From Rhodococcus sp. ARC_M6 (lineage in GTDB: Bacteria; Actinomycetota; Actinomycetes; Mycobacteriales; Mycobacteriaceae), in the NCBI RefSeq assembly GCF_022810305.1, contig NZ_JALGQH010000040.1, positions 1 to 43,091 of the forward strand: 43,091 nt of DNA, written 5' to 3'. Below, one piece after another: positions 1 to 8,155 of the stretch. A model generated the notes under the pieces. It saw nothing but the letters and a program-made list of their open reading frames with translations, was not told where the DNA came from and searched no databases. Every line of letters begins with the position of its first letter. Within the stretch, counting starts at the first letter, position 1. The translations under genes and the position numbers were made by a program.

Positions 1-2
1 GG

Positions 3-101
3 CTTTACGAGCATTGCGGCGATGTTCCTCCGGCTGAACTCGAGGAGTTCTACTACGGTGAACACAGAACTACGCGAATTGCGGAGTTCTCAAATCAGTA
101 A
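3..101 (+). pseudogene. 3' end of an IS3-family transposase OrfB (cut by window start)
   Basis: Reading from position 3, an open frame of 32 codons ends at TAA 99-101. It encodes a typical IS3-type OrfB tail (LYEHCGDVPPAELEEFYY, then a basic end), the segment after the catalytic Glu where the 'Y..G..PPAELE..YY' pattern is usual. Only the C-terminus lies in the window, so whether the copy is intact cannot be judged. The IS110 element begins immediately after it, and this end may be that element's insertion target. Assignment rests on the motif alone. Confidence 0.72.
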
Positions 102-322
102 GTCTCCGGACTCGCCGGTGCGATTCACCCTGTTCCCGGGTGTGACCCTGTCGTTAACTGGCCTCGTTGCCTTGGATCTGATCTGTCCACCCGGGCATGG
201 TTCCGCGAACCGGCCAGGGCTGGCATGACCGTATAGGAGCTTGGGTAGAAGCCCCATCAACGTCTTGTCTGCCCTTCCTGACCGGCGAGCCCTCGTTTGG
301 TAACAGGAAGGCACTTTCCATC
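102..322 (+). ncRNA. Candidate IS110 left-end non-coding region (possible bridge RNA)
   Basis: There is no convincing gene in this 221-bp stretch between the IS3 tail and the IS110 transposase start. IS110-group elements carry a structured bridge RNA in the left end upstream of the transposase, which selects target and donor DNA; this is established for IS621 and relatives. The stretch has small inverted repeats, for example GGTTC/GAACC at 199-211 and a GGG/CCC pair around 244-254. That an RNA is made here is inferred from position. Its boundaries are unknown and probably lie in the right half of the interval. Confidence 0.4.
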
Positions 323-1543
323 ATGACAACGATCGAGCTGGAAGTCATCGCCGGGATCGACACCCATGCCGACACCCACCATGTCGCCGTGATCGATACC
401 ACCGGTCACAGGCTAGGAGACGCGGGATTCCCGACAACCTTGAAAGGCTACAAGGCGATCGCCGCTTACATCGCCGCGTTCGGCCTTGTCCGACGGGTCG
501 GAGTTGAAGGCACCCACTCGTACGGCGCTGGGATCACCCAGCATCTGAAGGATTCCGGAGTCCGTGTCGTCGAGGTGATCCGTCCGAATCGGCAAGTGCG
601 GCGCATGCAAGGAAAAACCGATCAGGTCGACGCCTACGCAGCCGCATCAGCGGCTTTGGCCACCGACGATCATCCGGAACCGAAACAACTCGACGGTCTC
701 GTCGAGGCCGCCCGCTACATCCACGCAGCGCGTCGCAGTGCGGTCAAAGCACGCACTGCCACTCGCGTTCAGATCAAAAGTCTGCTGGTCACCGCACCCG
801 AGCAGATTCGGGCCCGGTACCGAAGTACCGCCGACACGGCATTGTTCCCCGCCTTGGCCCGCACGAGGCCGGCATCGGAAGAGAACATCCTCACCCGCAC
901 AATCATGTCGTCGTTGAAATCTCTGGCACGCCGGTACCAGCACCTCACCGCGGAAATCGACGTACTGGAGGCCGAGCTCGAGCAGCTGGTGCTTCAGATC
1001 AACCCGGGGCTGGCGCAGACGAAAGGCATTGGAACCGTCACCGCCGCACAACTATTGATCACCGCCGGTGGAAACACCGATCGACTGAAGTCGGAAGCGT
1101 CTTTCGCAGCACTCTGCGGGACAAGCCCTATTCCGGCTTCCAGCGGCAAGACCACTCGTCACCGACTCAACCGCGGTGGCGACCGGCACGCAAACTCCGC
1201 CCTCCATCAAATCGCCCTCACTCGAATGACCTACGACCAACGAACCCGCGACTACATTCAACGTAAGCAGCAGGAAGGCAAGGGAACCAAGGAAATCCTC
1301 CGCTGCCTCAAACGCGCGATCGCTCGAGAAGTCTTCGCACTCATCACCAACCCCATCCCCGTTGTCGATCACCGAAAGCTTCGACCGCTCCGCCAAGAAC
1401 GCGGACTCATCCAAGTCCAGGCGGCCGCAGCCCTAGGCGTCAGCATCGCCAAAATTTCACTCGCGGAAAACGGACGGGTCCACGACGCTACCTTCCTCAC
1501 CACCTACGAAACATGGCTCCGAAACACCGATTTGACACCATAG
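323..1543 (+). CDS. IS110-family transposase with C-terminal HTH-like tail
   Basis: 406-residue DEDD recombinase. The N-terminus has the RuvC-like start AGIDTHADTHHVAV with the first catalytic Asp at residue 13, followed by GVEGTHSYG (Glu) and the KTDQVDAYAAA segment (Asp). The C-terminal half holds the transposase_20 region with GIGTVTAAQLL and the FAALCGTSPIPASSGK serine segment needed for strand exchange. The last ~55 residues resemble a lambda-repressor-type helix-turn-helix (LRQERGLIQVQAAAALGVS then KISLAENG), a tail often seen in actinobacterial IS110 proteins. I chose ATG 323 because homology begins there; the frame is open further upstream to 197. The gene looks intact. It most likely works with a guide RNA from the upstream region. 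Confidence 0.93.
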   Translation: MTTIELEVIAGIDTHADTHHVAVIDTTGHRLGDAGFPTTLKGYKAIAAYIAAFGLVRRVGVEGTHSYGAGITQHLKDSGVRVVEVIRPNRQVRRMQGKTDQVDAYAAASAALATDDHPEPKQLDGLVEAARYIHAARRSAVKARTATRVQIKSLLVTAPEQIRARYRSTADTALFPALARTRPASEENILTRTIMSSLKSLARRYQHLTAEIDVLEAELEQLVLQINPGLAQTKGIGTVTAAQLLITAGGNTDRLKSEASFAALCGTSPIPASSGKTTRHRLNRGGDRHANSALHQIALTRMTYDQRTRDYIQRKQQEGKGTKEILRCLKRAIAREVFALITNPIPVVDHRKLRPLRQERGLIQVQAAAALGVSIAKISLAENGRVHDATFLTTYETWLRNTDLTP

Positions 1544-1677
1544 GAGCATCACACCGAATCGCAGATCAACTGAACGCCACTGTCTCACTTGATGTGATGA
1601 AGGCGCGGGCCCTCATTCCTCGTAGGTTCCCGGCGGATGCTGGGGTGTCACGTCCAACACGACGTTAGGAGGAGTTC
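1544..1677. other. Junction between two IS110-family elements
   Basis: 134 bp holding the right end of the first IS110 element and the left end of the second. I see no ORF and no terminal inverted repeats, as expected for IS110 elements, so the exact junction cannot be placed. A strong ribosome-binding sequence (GGAGG) lies six bases before the second transposase start. Confidence 0.45.
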
Positions 1678-2775
1678 ATGTGTGAGTACGACGGAAAACA
1701 GTTCGTCGGGATCGATCTGCACCGGAAACGGTCGGTCATCGTCTGCCAGACCGACACCGGCGAGCGACTCTCCGCGGTACGGATCGTCAACGATCCGGTC
1801 GCGTTGGGTCTACAACTCGAAAAGGCCGGCCCGAACCCCGAGGTGGTGCTCGAAGCCACGTACGGATGGTACTGGGCCGTCGATGCACTAAAGGCAACCG
1901 GTGCCACCGTGCATCTGGCACATCCGTTGGGTGTCAAAGGATTCCGTTACCGGCGGGTGAAAAACGACGTCCGCGCCGCCAGCGATTTGGCTGACCTGCT
2001 GCGAATGCACCGCCTACCTCAGGCGTGGATCGCCCCACCATCGGTGCGGGAGCTGCGGGAATTGGTGCGCTACCGCGCGAAGTTGGTGGCGATCCGTTCT
2101 GGGTTCAAGGCCCAAGTGCACGCCATGCTCGGCAAGGCCGGGCTGTTGATTGCCGCGTCGGACCTGTTCGGCGTCGAGGGGCGCGAACAATTGCAGAAAA
2201 CCCCGCTGGCAGGTCCGTACGCGCAGCGCGTGGCGTCGTTGCTGCACCTGATCGATGTACTCGACGCCGAGGAAGCCGTGTTCACCGGCCGGATTTCCGA
2301 GCAGTTGCGCGAGCACGACGGCTATCGGGCGATCCAGGCGTTGCCCGGGGTCGGGCCGATTCTGGCAGCGATCTTTGTTGCCGAAATCGGTGACGTCAGC
2401 AGGTTCGCCGGCCCGGAACGGTTGTGCTCATGGGCCGGATTGACACCACGGCACTACGAGTCCGACACGGTGGTGCACCGCGGGCATATCACCAAACAAG
2501 GCAGCAAACTCGTCCGCTGGGCCACGGTGGAGGCGATCCAACGTAAGACCACCGCCAAGATCGCCGCCGATCGGATGCGGATCGAGGCCCGCCGCGGCAA
2601 GAGCATCGCGAAGATCGCCGCGGCTCGAAAACTGCTCACCCTCGTCTATTACGGCCTGCGGGACGGCGAGATCCGTGCGTTGGCCAAGGATGCGGCGTGG
2701 GCTGTCCGGACGCGGTATGCGCGTGGTCGTCGTCAAGTCTGGCCCCCATCTCGGCGTGGTCGCTCACTTGATTGA
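1678..2775 (+). CDS. IS110-family transposase (second, different subgroup)
   Basis: 365-residue DEDD transposase. It starts with QFVGIDLHRKRSVIV (first Asp), then VVLEATYGWYWAVDAL (Glu) and the KNDVRAASDLADLLRM segment (two Asp). The C-terminal transposase_20 domain has ALPGVGPILAAIFVAEIGD and RLCSWAGLTPRHYES, with the Ser that forms the covalent DNA link in this family expected in that region. GGAGG precedes the ATG at good spacing. It is clearly diverged from the IS110 protein just upstream, so this is not a tandem duplication. Unlike its neighbour it has a short leader and a long non-coding right side (2776-3155), the arrangement expected of IS1111-like members. It looks intact and potentially active. 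Confidence 0.92.
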   Translation: MCEYDGKQFVGIDLHRKRSVIVCQTDTGERLSAVRIVNDPVALGLQLEKAGPNPEVVLEATYGWYWAVDALKATGATVHLAHPLGVKGFRYRRVKNDVRAASDLADLLRMHRLPQAWIAPPSVRELRELVRYRAKLVAIRSGFKAQVHAMLGKAGLLIAASDLFGVEGREQLQKTPLAGPYAQRVASLLHLIDVLDAEEAVFTGRISEQLREHDGYRAIQALPGVGPILAAIFVAEIGDVSRFAGPERLCSWAGLTPRHYESDTVVHRGHITKQGSKLVRWATVEAIQRKTTAKIAADRMRIEARRGKSIAKIAAARKLLTLVYYGLRDGEIRALAKDAAWAVRTRYARGRRQVWPPSRRGRSLD

Positions 2776-3155
2776 CCCCGCATAGCGCTCGTCGTACCAC
2801 TCCATGCCCAACGCGCTGGGCGAAGGAATGACCGGCAGCCGGATTACCGGCCTTGCCGACACCTCTCGCATCAACCTGGAGAAGCGCACCCCCACAACCA
2901 CACATCGTGATTTGTCTTCGACTACCGGCAAGTCTGCACCGACCTGGACCGACGTCAAGACCGTACGTCCTAGCTGCGCTGCGGGCGCTCCGTCTTGACC
3001 GCAGCCCTTGTTTGGTGCTGCCCAAAACTGCTCGAAGACAGCAGAAACCAGCTTGACAGACACCCACCCCTTCACGAATGACTTGACAGATACTGGCGGG
3101 TCCAGTCAGCCGAATGAGTGCACTGACTGGACTCAATCTTCTTTGGTCCGATCCG
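2776..3155 (+). ncRNA. Right-end non-coding region of second IS110 element (candidate bridge RNA)
   Basis: 380 bp with no supported gene. Hairpins are visible: GCCGG-ATTA-CCGGC at 2838-2851, and a 7-bp stem 2978-2984 (GCTGCGG) with 2999-3005 (CCGCAGC). In IS1111-type members of the IS110 family the guide RNA is encoded downstream of the transposase, and the length here would fit. RNA production is inferred from element type and position. The right boundary is unknown; two nearby CTTGACAGA copies (3053-3061 and 3083-3091) may mark it. Confidence 0.38.
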
Positions 3156-3833
3156 CTACTTCGCCCAGCGCATTGGGCCTCCGTCTCCTGGATACTCCCA
3201 CCGAACAGCGGCTATCTCAACGCCTGCAGGCAACTGGAAATTCACATATCCACGGGCGCACTCTCCTGGTGCCAGTTTGCCGCCACTGATCGTCGGCTTG
3301 AATGGCTGACTCGACGAGTCGTACGACTTGTACTCACGATTTGCAGCGTCAACAAGAGTGAACCCGTATCCAGTCTTGCTGATCTGCCTAGCGCCCGCAC
3401 AAAGTTCAGCATCAAGAACAGTCCAGGCGCCCGGCTCATTACTACGTGAGAAAGCCGAGTCCGGAACACGATCAGTCGGGTTCTCCAACGTCAACGGTGT
3501 TACCTCCGCGCCATCAACAGTTGTCTGGGTTTCCCCCAGTGGGAATTGTTGGGTCTGCGCTTTTGTCCTAGCTCCCCCCGGAGTCGAGGCATCAGACACG
3601 GGTGACCGCAGAGCGGTGGTTGTCGCAGCGGAGCTGGTGGACTTCGATTCGTCCCGATCTCCACCAACAAGGATGCCTGCGATGACGAGCAGGGTGACTA
3701 ATCCGCCGGTTATCCAGGGCCACTTCTTGGGCTTCTTCATTTCAGGCTTCGGCGTTGGCGCCTGGAACTGCGGCTGTGGGTATCCAGGTGGGTGAGACGG
3801 ATTGAATCCGTGCGGGTCAGAGGGCATAGACAT
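3156..3833 (-). CDS. DUF4352-like membrane-anchored protein
   Basis: 225 residues. A proline-rich cytoplasmic N-terminus (SHPPGYPQPQFQAPTPKPE) and a Lys-rich stretch are followed by one transmembrane segment (WPWITGGLVTLLVIAGILVG), then a Ser/Thr linker and an extracellular domain of about 130 residues. The domain has the features of the DUF4352/telokin-like immunoglobulin fold: a conserved Cys in ELCAGAR, the FTLVDAANREY strand, LAPGECARGYVNFQLP and a C-terminal VRWEYPG. The inside start MSMPSD (3833) is preferred over the upstream ATG at 3848 because AGGGA precedes it at proper spacing. Role unknown; this family is common in actinobacterial secreted or lipid-anchored proteins. It sits between two IS elements. 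Confidence 0.8.
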   Translation of the reverse strand: MSMPSDPHGFNPSHPPGYPQPQFQAPTPKPEMKKPKKWPWITGGLVTLLVIAGILVGGDRDESKSTSSAATTTALRSPVSDASTPGGARTKAQTQQFPLGETQTTVDGAEVTPLTLENPTDRVPDSAFSRSNEPGAWTVLDAELCAGARQISKTGYGFTLVDAANREYKSYDSSSQPFKPTISGGKLAPGECARGYVNFQLPAGVEIAAVRWEYPGDGGPMRWAK

Positions 3834-4006
3834 AGGGGTTCCCTTCATGGAGTTTGATCGCCACTCGGATTCGAGCGCGATAGGAGCGTGAAGCAGGTAT
3901 TTCGCTACAGGGCAGTGGCGGTCAACCCCTGCGTGCCAGGGTGAGTTGAGTCCACCGATTCACAGCAACCCCACCTGATGCAGGGCGAGATACGGACCCA
4001 CCGAAC

Positions 4007-4444
4007 ATGACCACCGCGACCGCTCCAGCGATCACAGACCACAATGAACCGATGGATCCAGCACATCCCAGAGCCGACGGACCACGCCGGCGCCGCAGCT
4101 TCACCACCGCGGACAAGATCGCGCACCTCACGGCGTACGAACACGCCTGCGAACACGGCGGCGGCGGCGCGTACCTGCGACGGGAAGGTTTGTACTCGTC
4201 GCTGATCAGCGAATGGCGCAAGCAACGCGACGCCGGAGTACTCCAAGGCAAGAAACCTGGCGAAAAGGTCGGCAAACTGACCTCCGAACAAGCCGAGATC
4301 GCGAGACTGACCCGCGAACTTGCCCGGGCGAACAAGCGACTGACCACCACCGAAGCCGCTCTGGACATTATGGGAAAAGCACACGCTCTCTTGGAAAGTC
4401 TCTCCGAGGGAGCGGATTCGGGCGAGACGAACAACAAACGATGA
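4007..4444 (+). CDS. IS3-family transposase OrfA
   Basis: 145-residue DNA-binding subunit. Residues ~28-75 form a helix-turn-helix of the IS3/IS911 type (RRRSFTTADKIAHL, then EGLYSSLISEWRKQRDAG), followed by a leucine-zipper-like coiled coil (ELARANKRLTTTEAAL) used for dimerisation and pairing with OrfB. It overlaps orfB by four bases (ATGA), so OrfB can be made by coupled re-initiation. The orfB frame is also open well upstream of its ATG, so the family's usual -1 frameshifting cannot be excluded. Confidence 0.9.
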   Translation: MTTATAPAITDHNEPMDPAHPRADGPRRRRSFTTADKIAHLTAYEHACEHGGGGAYLRREGLYSSLISEWRKQRDAGVLQGKKPGEKVGKLTSEQAEIARLTRELARANKRLTTTEAALDIMGKAHALLESLSEGADSGETNNKR

Positions 4445-5469
4445 CCGCCGCCTGGTCCGAACTCACCGCTGCCGGTGTCGGTACCCGGGCGGCGAGCACG
4501 CTGACCGGTCTCGTCCGCTCGACAGCAACCAGACGCCGCAACGCAGCACGCCTGCCTACACCGCCGGCGGTGACCCACTGCGCACCGGTCAACAAACTCA
4601 GCGACCTCGAACGCCGCCGTGTCCTCGATGTCCTCAACTGCGAGCGGTTCGTCGACCAGGCGCCATTGGAGGTGTTCGCCCAACTCCTCGACGAGGGTAC
4701 GTACCTGTGTTCGGTGTCCACGATGTACCGAGTCCTGCGCGAGAATGCGCAGGTCGCCGAGCGTAGACGGCTCGCGCGGCACCCGGCGAAGACGTGTCCG
4801 GAACTGGTCGCGACTGCGGCCAGGCAGGTGTACTCGTGGGACATCACCAAGCTCGCCGGTCCGGTGAAAGGTCAGTACTTCGATGCGTACGTGATGATCG
4901 ACATCTACTCCCGCTACATCGTTGGTGTTCATGTTCACACGCACGAATCCGGTGTGCTGGCAAGAGAATTGATGGAACATATCTTCGCGGTGCATGGCAT
5001 TCCGAACGTGGTCCACGCCGACCGCGGAACATCGATGACCAGCAAGACCGTCGCAGCACTCCTCGCGGATCTCGAAGTGACACGCTCGCACTCACGTCCG
5101 CGAGTATCGAACGATAATCCATTCTCCGAGTCGTTGTTCAAGACGTTGAAGTACGGGCCGGCGTTTCCTGAGCGTTTCGGATCACTATTTGCAGCAAGGG
5201 AATTCATGGACAGCTTCACTAACTGGTACAACCACGAGCATCGGCATACCGGGATCGGCCTGCATACTCCCGCCGATGTTCACTTCGGACTCGCGGCCGG
5301 CAAGGCCGCTGACCGAAGAAGTGTCCTCGCCGCGGCCCGCGAGCAACATCCACACCGTTTCGGCACCACAGTTGCACCGAAGATCCTCGACCTCCCCGAC
5401 AGCGTCTGGATCAACCGACCAGCCGACGAATCCGAGGCCGCAAAGAACTCCGAAACCGCAGCGGCTTGA
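4441..5469 (+). CDS. IS3-family transposase OrfB (rve integrase core)
   Basis: 342-residue DDE transposase. The catalytic triad is visible as Asp in YSWDITKLAGPVKG, Asp in VVHADRGTSMTS and Glu in SNDNPFSESLFKTLKY, with the typical C-terminal FTNWYNHEHRHTGIGLHTPADVH segment. The N-terminal part carries the HTH_21-like region ending in STMYRVLREN. The ATG overlaps the orfA stop. It appears intact, so the element may be mobile. Confidence 0.93.
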   Translation: MTAAWSELTAAGVGTRAASTLTGLVRSTATRRRNAARLPTPPAVTHCAPVNKLSDLERRRVLDVLNCERFVDQAPLEVFAQLLDEGTYLCSVSTMYRVLRENAQVAERRRLARHPAKTCPELVATAARQVYSWDITKLAGPVKGQYFDAYVMIDIYSRYIVGVHVHTHESGVLARELMEHIFAVHGIPNVVHADRGTSMTSKTVAALLADLEVTRSHSRPRVSNDNPFSESLFKTLKYGPAFPERFGSLFAAREFMDSFTNWYNHEHRHTGIGLHTPADVHFGLAAGKAADRRSVLAAAREQHPHRFGTTVAPKILDLPDSVWINRPADESEAAKNSETAAA

Positions 5470-5525
5470 CACCTACTGGACTCAACCGCCTTGACAAGTT
5501 CCGAACGCCGGAAGCACTGATTCAC

Positions 5526-5726
5526 TCACGTCGCCACTGCCGAAGCTACAACCATCGACAACTGGCTCAGTATCGAATCTTCGTCCAGTAGCTTTCTCAC
5601 CCGCTCACACCACACATCCAGCGGCAGCTCGTCGCCGAGCACAAACATTTCGATGTCGACGAGCATTCGCCCGCTACACGCCTCGATATCGGCGGCTATC
5701 CGCTTGACCTGCTCGCGGCAGGTCAC
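5526..5726 (-). CDS. Small hypothetical protein next to IS3
   Basis: 66 residues from a GTG start; the C-terminus lies 38 bp beyond the IS3 end. The sequence is helical and acidic (IEACSGRMLVDIEMFVLGDELP) and reads like coding sequence, but there is no well-placed ribosome site and no family I recognise. It may be a gene truncated when the IS element arrived. Confidence 0.3.
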   Translation of the reverse strand: MTCREQVKRIAADIEACSGRMLVDIEMFVLGDELPLDVWCERVRKLLDEDSILSQLSMVVASAVAT

Positions 5727-5866
5727 TGATTTTTCGGTCGACTCCCACGGCGCGCTTCGTTCAACTCACGATGCTCTGAATTTCGTTGTATACGTTAAGA
5801 ACTCGATTATCAACAGACGTCGCGGCCGGAAGCCTCGGTGCGAGTCAGGCGGGCCACCTGACGGGG

Positions 5867-6775
5867 TCATGGGACTTGGACCCAGATACTTCTGAAATGG
5901 TCCGCCTCCACCTCATGATTGATCTCATAGCGGGCTCGCACGTGATTGTAGAAGCGCTCTGGAACTCGTGCGGAGTCGAGGCGAGAGTGGAAGATTTTGT
6001 CCTGACGTGGCCGTAGTGCTCCTCGGAGGTCGTCGAGCTTTTGCTCGGTGACATTGTCAGGAGTGAGTCCGTGAAGGGCCTCGTCGATACGTTCGCGGAG
6101 TGCGATCTTTGTCCGAGCCACTGACCGTTGTTGCAACAGGCTGCGGAAAACGAGTGTGGCGACGGGCAACGTAGGTGCGATAAACCACGCACATAGCTGC
6201 CATACGTACCACTCCGCAGCGAATGAAATACCCATGCCGACAACGAACCACAAGGTGAGTCCTGAGACGAGCCTCCACGCCCATTCTTCACGTTGATCGG
6301 CGTCCCAAATCAGATTCTCGCGTTGGCAGAGGGTCTCGGCGATGGGGGACGGGATACCGCGTACATCGAGATACCAATTTTTCTTGTCCTCGTTCTTACG
6401 ATACCTCCCCGCGGCATTCGCTATGTGTACCAAAGGAACTGGGCTGCCGAGATCTCGATTCCAATCAAGACGAAACAAGGAGGTGTCGAACTTCTCTTGG
6501 ATGAGAACGGCACGTTGGGTGAGCTTCTTGGTTAACCGTGGCCATACTGCTTCGGTCACGCCCGCAGCGACGATTCCACCGACTGTGGCTGCCATCCTCA
6601 ATTCAGGGATGAGGATGGCAGCGAGCCCCAACACGCTTAGACCCAACGCGACTGCCCAACGGAGCGATTCGACGCGTTGCGCCCTCGCATGTTCAACGTC
6701 CGCGGCTTGGAGTAAGCGAATGTGATCAAGATCGTTCTGCTGATCATTGATGCTCTGCATCGACGCGGCGTTCAT
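5867..6775 (-). CDS. S-4TM family pore-forming effector of CBASS
   Basis: 302 residues, last gene of the CBASS operon. Two pairs of transmembrane segments are visible: one around SLRWAVALGLSVLGLAAIL with the adjoining AATVGGIVAAG, and a second from SGLTLWFVVGMGISFAAEW through LCAWFIAPTLPVATLVF. The soluble part between the pairs contains KNWYLDVRGIP and a Cys/Asn segment typical of SMODS-associated 4-TM effectors. Such proteins are thought to open in the inner membrane when they bind the cyclic oligonucleotide, killing the infected cell. ATG 6775 is preferred because it overlaps the CD-NTase stop as ATGA; an upstream GTG at 6811 would add 12 residues. Recognition is by architecture and context. 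Confidence 0.85.
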   Translation of the reverse strand: MNAASMQSINDQQNDLDHIRLLQAADVEHARAQRVESLRWAVALGLSVLGLAAILIPELRMAATVGGIVAAGVTEAVWPRLTKKLTQRAVLIQEKFDTSLFRLDWNRDLGSPVPLVHIANAAGRYRKNEDKKNWYLDVRGIPSPIAETLCQRENLIWDADQREEWAWRLVSGLTLWFVVGMGISFAAEWYVWQLCAWFIAPTLPVATLVFRSLLQQRSVARTKIALRERIDEALHGLTPDNVTEQKLDDLRGALRPRQDKIFHSRLDSARVPERFYNHVRARYEINHEVEADHFRSIWVQVP

Positions 6776-7626
6776 GGGCGCGGCATCCGGCTGCCGAACA
6801 GGCTTCGCCACAGCTCAATTGCGGCTCTCTCTTGACCTTCTGACTCCAGAAGGATCGCTTCCTCGGCGGTGGCGAGCCACCGCCGAATGGTGCCTTGTAG
6901 GTCGATGCGCTCCGAGATCGTCATGGCAGCGTTGACGTCGCCTCCGAGTTTTGCGGGATCAGGCCAGTTGTCGGTGATCTGGTCGGCGGCAGAGGCGAGG
7001 AAGAACCTGATCTCGTCTTGGTATCGCGCGAGGTCGGGCTCAACGAGATCGAGAGCCATGACCTCGATCAGGAACGATGGATTGAGGGGTTCACCTGCTT
7101 CACGATTGATCGCCTTGAGCATCTTCACGAGCGGGACAAATTTGTCTTGGCAGGCGGTATTCTTTTCAGTGACCATGCGAGCGTGCTCGTGTGGGTTGGT
7201 TTCCATCCACTCCACGCCGTTCGGTATGCGAAAGCCGGTTTCGGTGGCGAATGCAGGTGCAACCTCGTATGAGGTGACATCTTCGCCAGCATAGGAGATC
7301 AGGGCGACGGTGTCGTCTCCGGTGACATCCGACCAGCGGGTGGACAGCACATCGACGAGTGCGGTCACTGCGGTCGTTCCAGTGCCGTCGGCGAGATGCG
7401 CTTGGGGTCCGTCGGGGTCAATGACGACGAAGATGTCGACGTCCTTGAGTTTCTTTGTCTTGGTGTGACGGTCGTAGCTTCCGGTGAGGAAGTCATCGGC
7501 CAATGCCCATTGTCCGCGGACATGATCCCGGACGATCTTGTGGCGGCTTTGTGCGAGTTGCTGCTCTCCTGTAGTGATTTCGAGGTTGCTTTTCAATCCG
7601 GCGAACGCTGCGTCGACCAGTCCCAT
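6772..7626 (-). CDS. CBASS CD-NTase (cyclic oligonucleotide synthase)
   Basis: 284-residue nucleotidyltransferase of the cGAS/DncV-like superfamily, expected to make a cyclic di- or trinucleotide alarm signal on phage infection. The catalytic motif G49-S50 is followed by D62-V-D64 (KLKDVDIFVVID). The third acidic position appears to be Glu121 in SYEVAPAF rather than the more usual Asp. The C-terminal OAS-like helical domain follows (LVKMLKAINRE, PSFLIEVMAL). Length fits the family. The companions HORMA and TRIP13 indicate type III CBASS; in characterised systems these associate with clade C or D enzymes. I cannot assign the clade or product by eye. The start lies 22 bp after the HORMA gene and AAGGA precedes it at long spacing. 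Confidence 0.92.
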   Translation of the reverse strand: MGLVDAAFAGLKSNLEITTGEQQLAQSRHKIVRDHVRGQWALADDFLTGSYDRHTKTKKLKDVDIFVVIDPDGPQAHLADGTGTTAVTALVDVLSTRWSDVTGDDTVALISYAGEDVTSYEVAPAFATETGFRIPNGVEWMETNPHEHARMVTEKNTACQDKFVPLVKMLKAINREAGEPLNPSFLIEVMALDLVEPDLARYQDEIRFFLASAADQITDNWPDPAKLGGDVNAAMTISERIDLQGTIRRWLATAEEAILLESEGQERAAIELWRSLFGSRMPRP

Positions 7627-7648
7627 ATCTGTTATCTGTTCCTTCGGG

Positions 7649-8155
7649 TCAGCTCATGTAGACGCGCGCCGCGGCGGTCGCGTCGGGGGCAGTAGCCAGT
7701 GTTCCGATCGATCGTGACCGGAGGTTGGCTGTGGATGCGCTGATTCCGGGGCTCCAGCCGGGCTGGGGGGTTCGGGGCCCGTTGAACGCACAAAAGAGTT
7801 TGAATGTGGTGTCGGTTGGCACAGTTTTCAGCTTTGCGACGTACTTCAGAATGGAGGCGTTGTCGACGGTGAACTTGCGGTCGCCGAATCCGCCGGCGGT
7901 GTAGGAGATAGGGAATTTGAAGATGGGGTCGACAGCCCCGGAGGGGCGGTGGCATTCTACGGATACCGACGCAAGGGAGCCTTCGGTGATCCACGCGGCG
8001 ATCGCTGCCGCATCCTGATCCCATTCGTTGTAGAGACGGGTGGAATCGATCCCCAGGCTCGCAAGAATGTCGGCGATCGAGGACATGATCGCGTCCGACA
8101 TATGTGTGGCCGTATGGGTTCGGGTGTAGGTGGTTGTGGAGGTCGAGGTGCTCAT
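7649..8155 (-). CDS. cap7: Bacterial HORMA-1 domain protein (CBASS activator)
   Basis: 168 residues. The N-terminus (TRTHTATHMSDAIMSSIADILASLGI) followed by RLYNEWDQDAAAIAAWI and VSVECHRPSGAV is the pattern I recall for the bacterial HORMA-1 family. HORMA proteins change conformation on binding a closure peptide, thought to come from phage proteins, and then switch on the CD-NTase. GGAGG lies six bases before the ATG, and the ATG overlaps the stop of the preceding gene by one base (TGATG), indicating translational coupling. The symbol follows the usual Cap7 name for CBASS HORMA proteins. Confidence 0.82.
   Translation of the reverse strand: MSTSTSTTTYTRTHTATHMSDAIMSSIADILASLGIDSTRLYNEWDQDAAAIAAWITEGSLASVSVECHRPSGAVDPIFKFPISYTAGGFGDRKFTVDNASILKYVAKLKTVPTDTTFKLFCAFNGPRTPQPGWSPGISASTANLRSRSIGTLATAPDATAAARVYMS

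Larger units (their letters stand above)
3943..5488 (+). mobile_element. IS3-family insertion sequence, apparently complete
   Basis: About 1.5 kb containing orfA and orfB. Short terminal inverted repeats are visible: GTTGAGTCCA at 3945-3954 and its complement TGGACTCAAC at 5477-5486. The exact ends cannot be fixed without a second copy, and I could not identify a clear target duplication. Confidence 0.75.

Noticed and set aside
3922..5091. 389-residue open frame on the minus strand
   Set aside because: It lies opposite the IS3 orfA/orfB genes, has biased composition (Arg, Cys, Ser) and no recognisable content; a GC-rich shadow.
5845..6291. 148-residue minus-strand frame
   Set aside because: Lies in a different frame over the S-4TM gene, whose membrane segments identify the correct frame.
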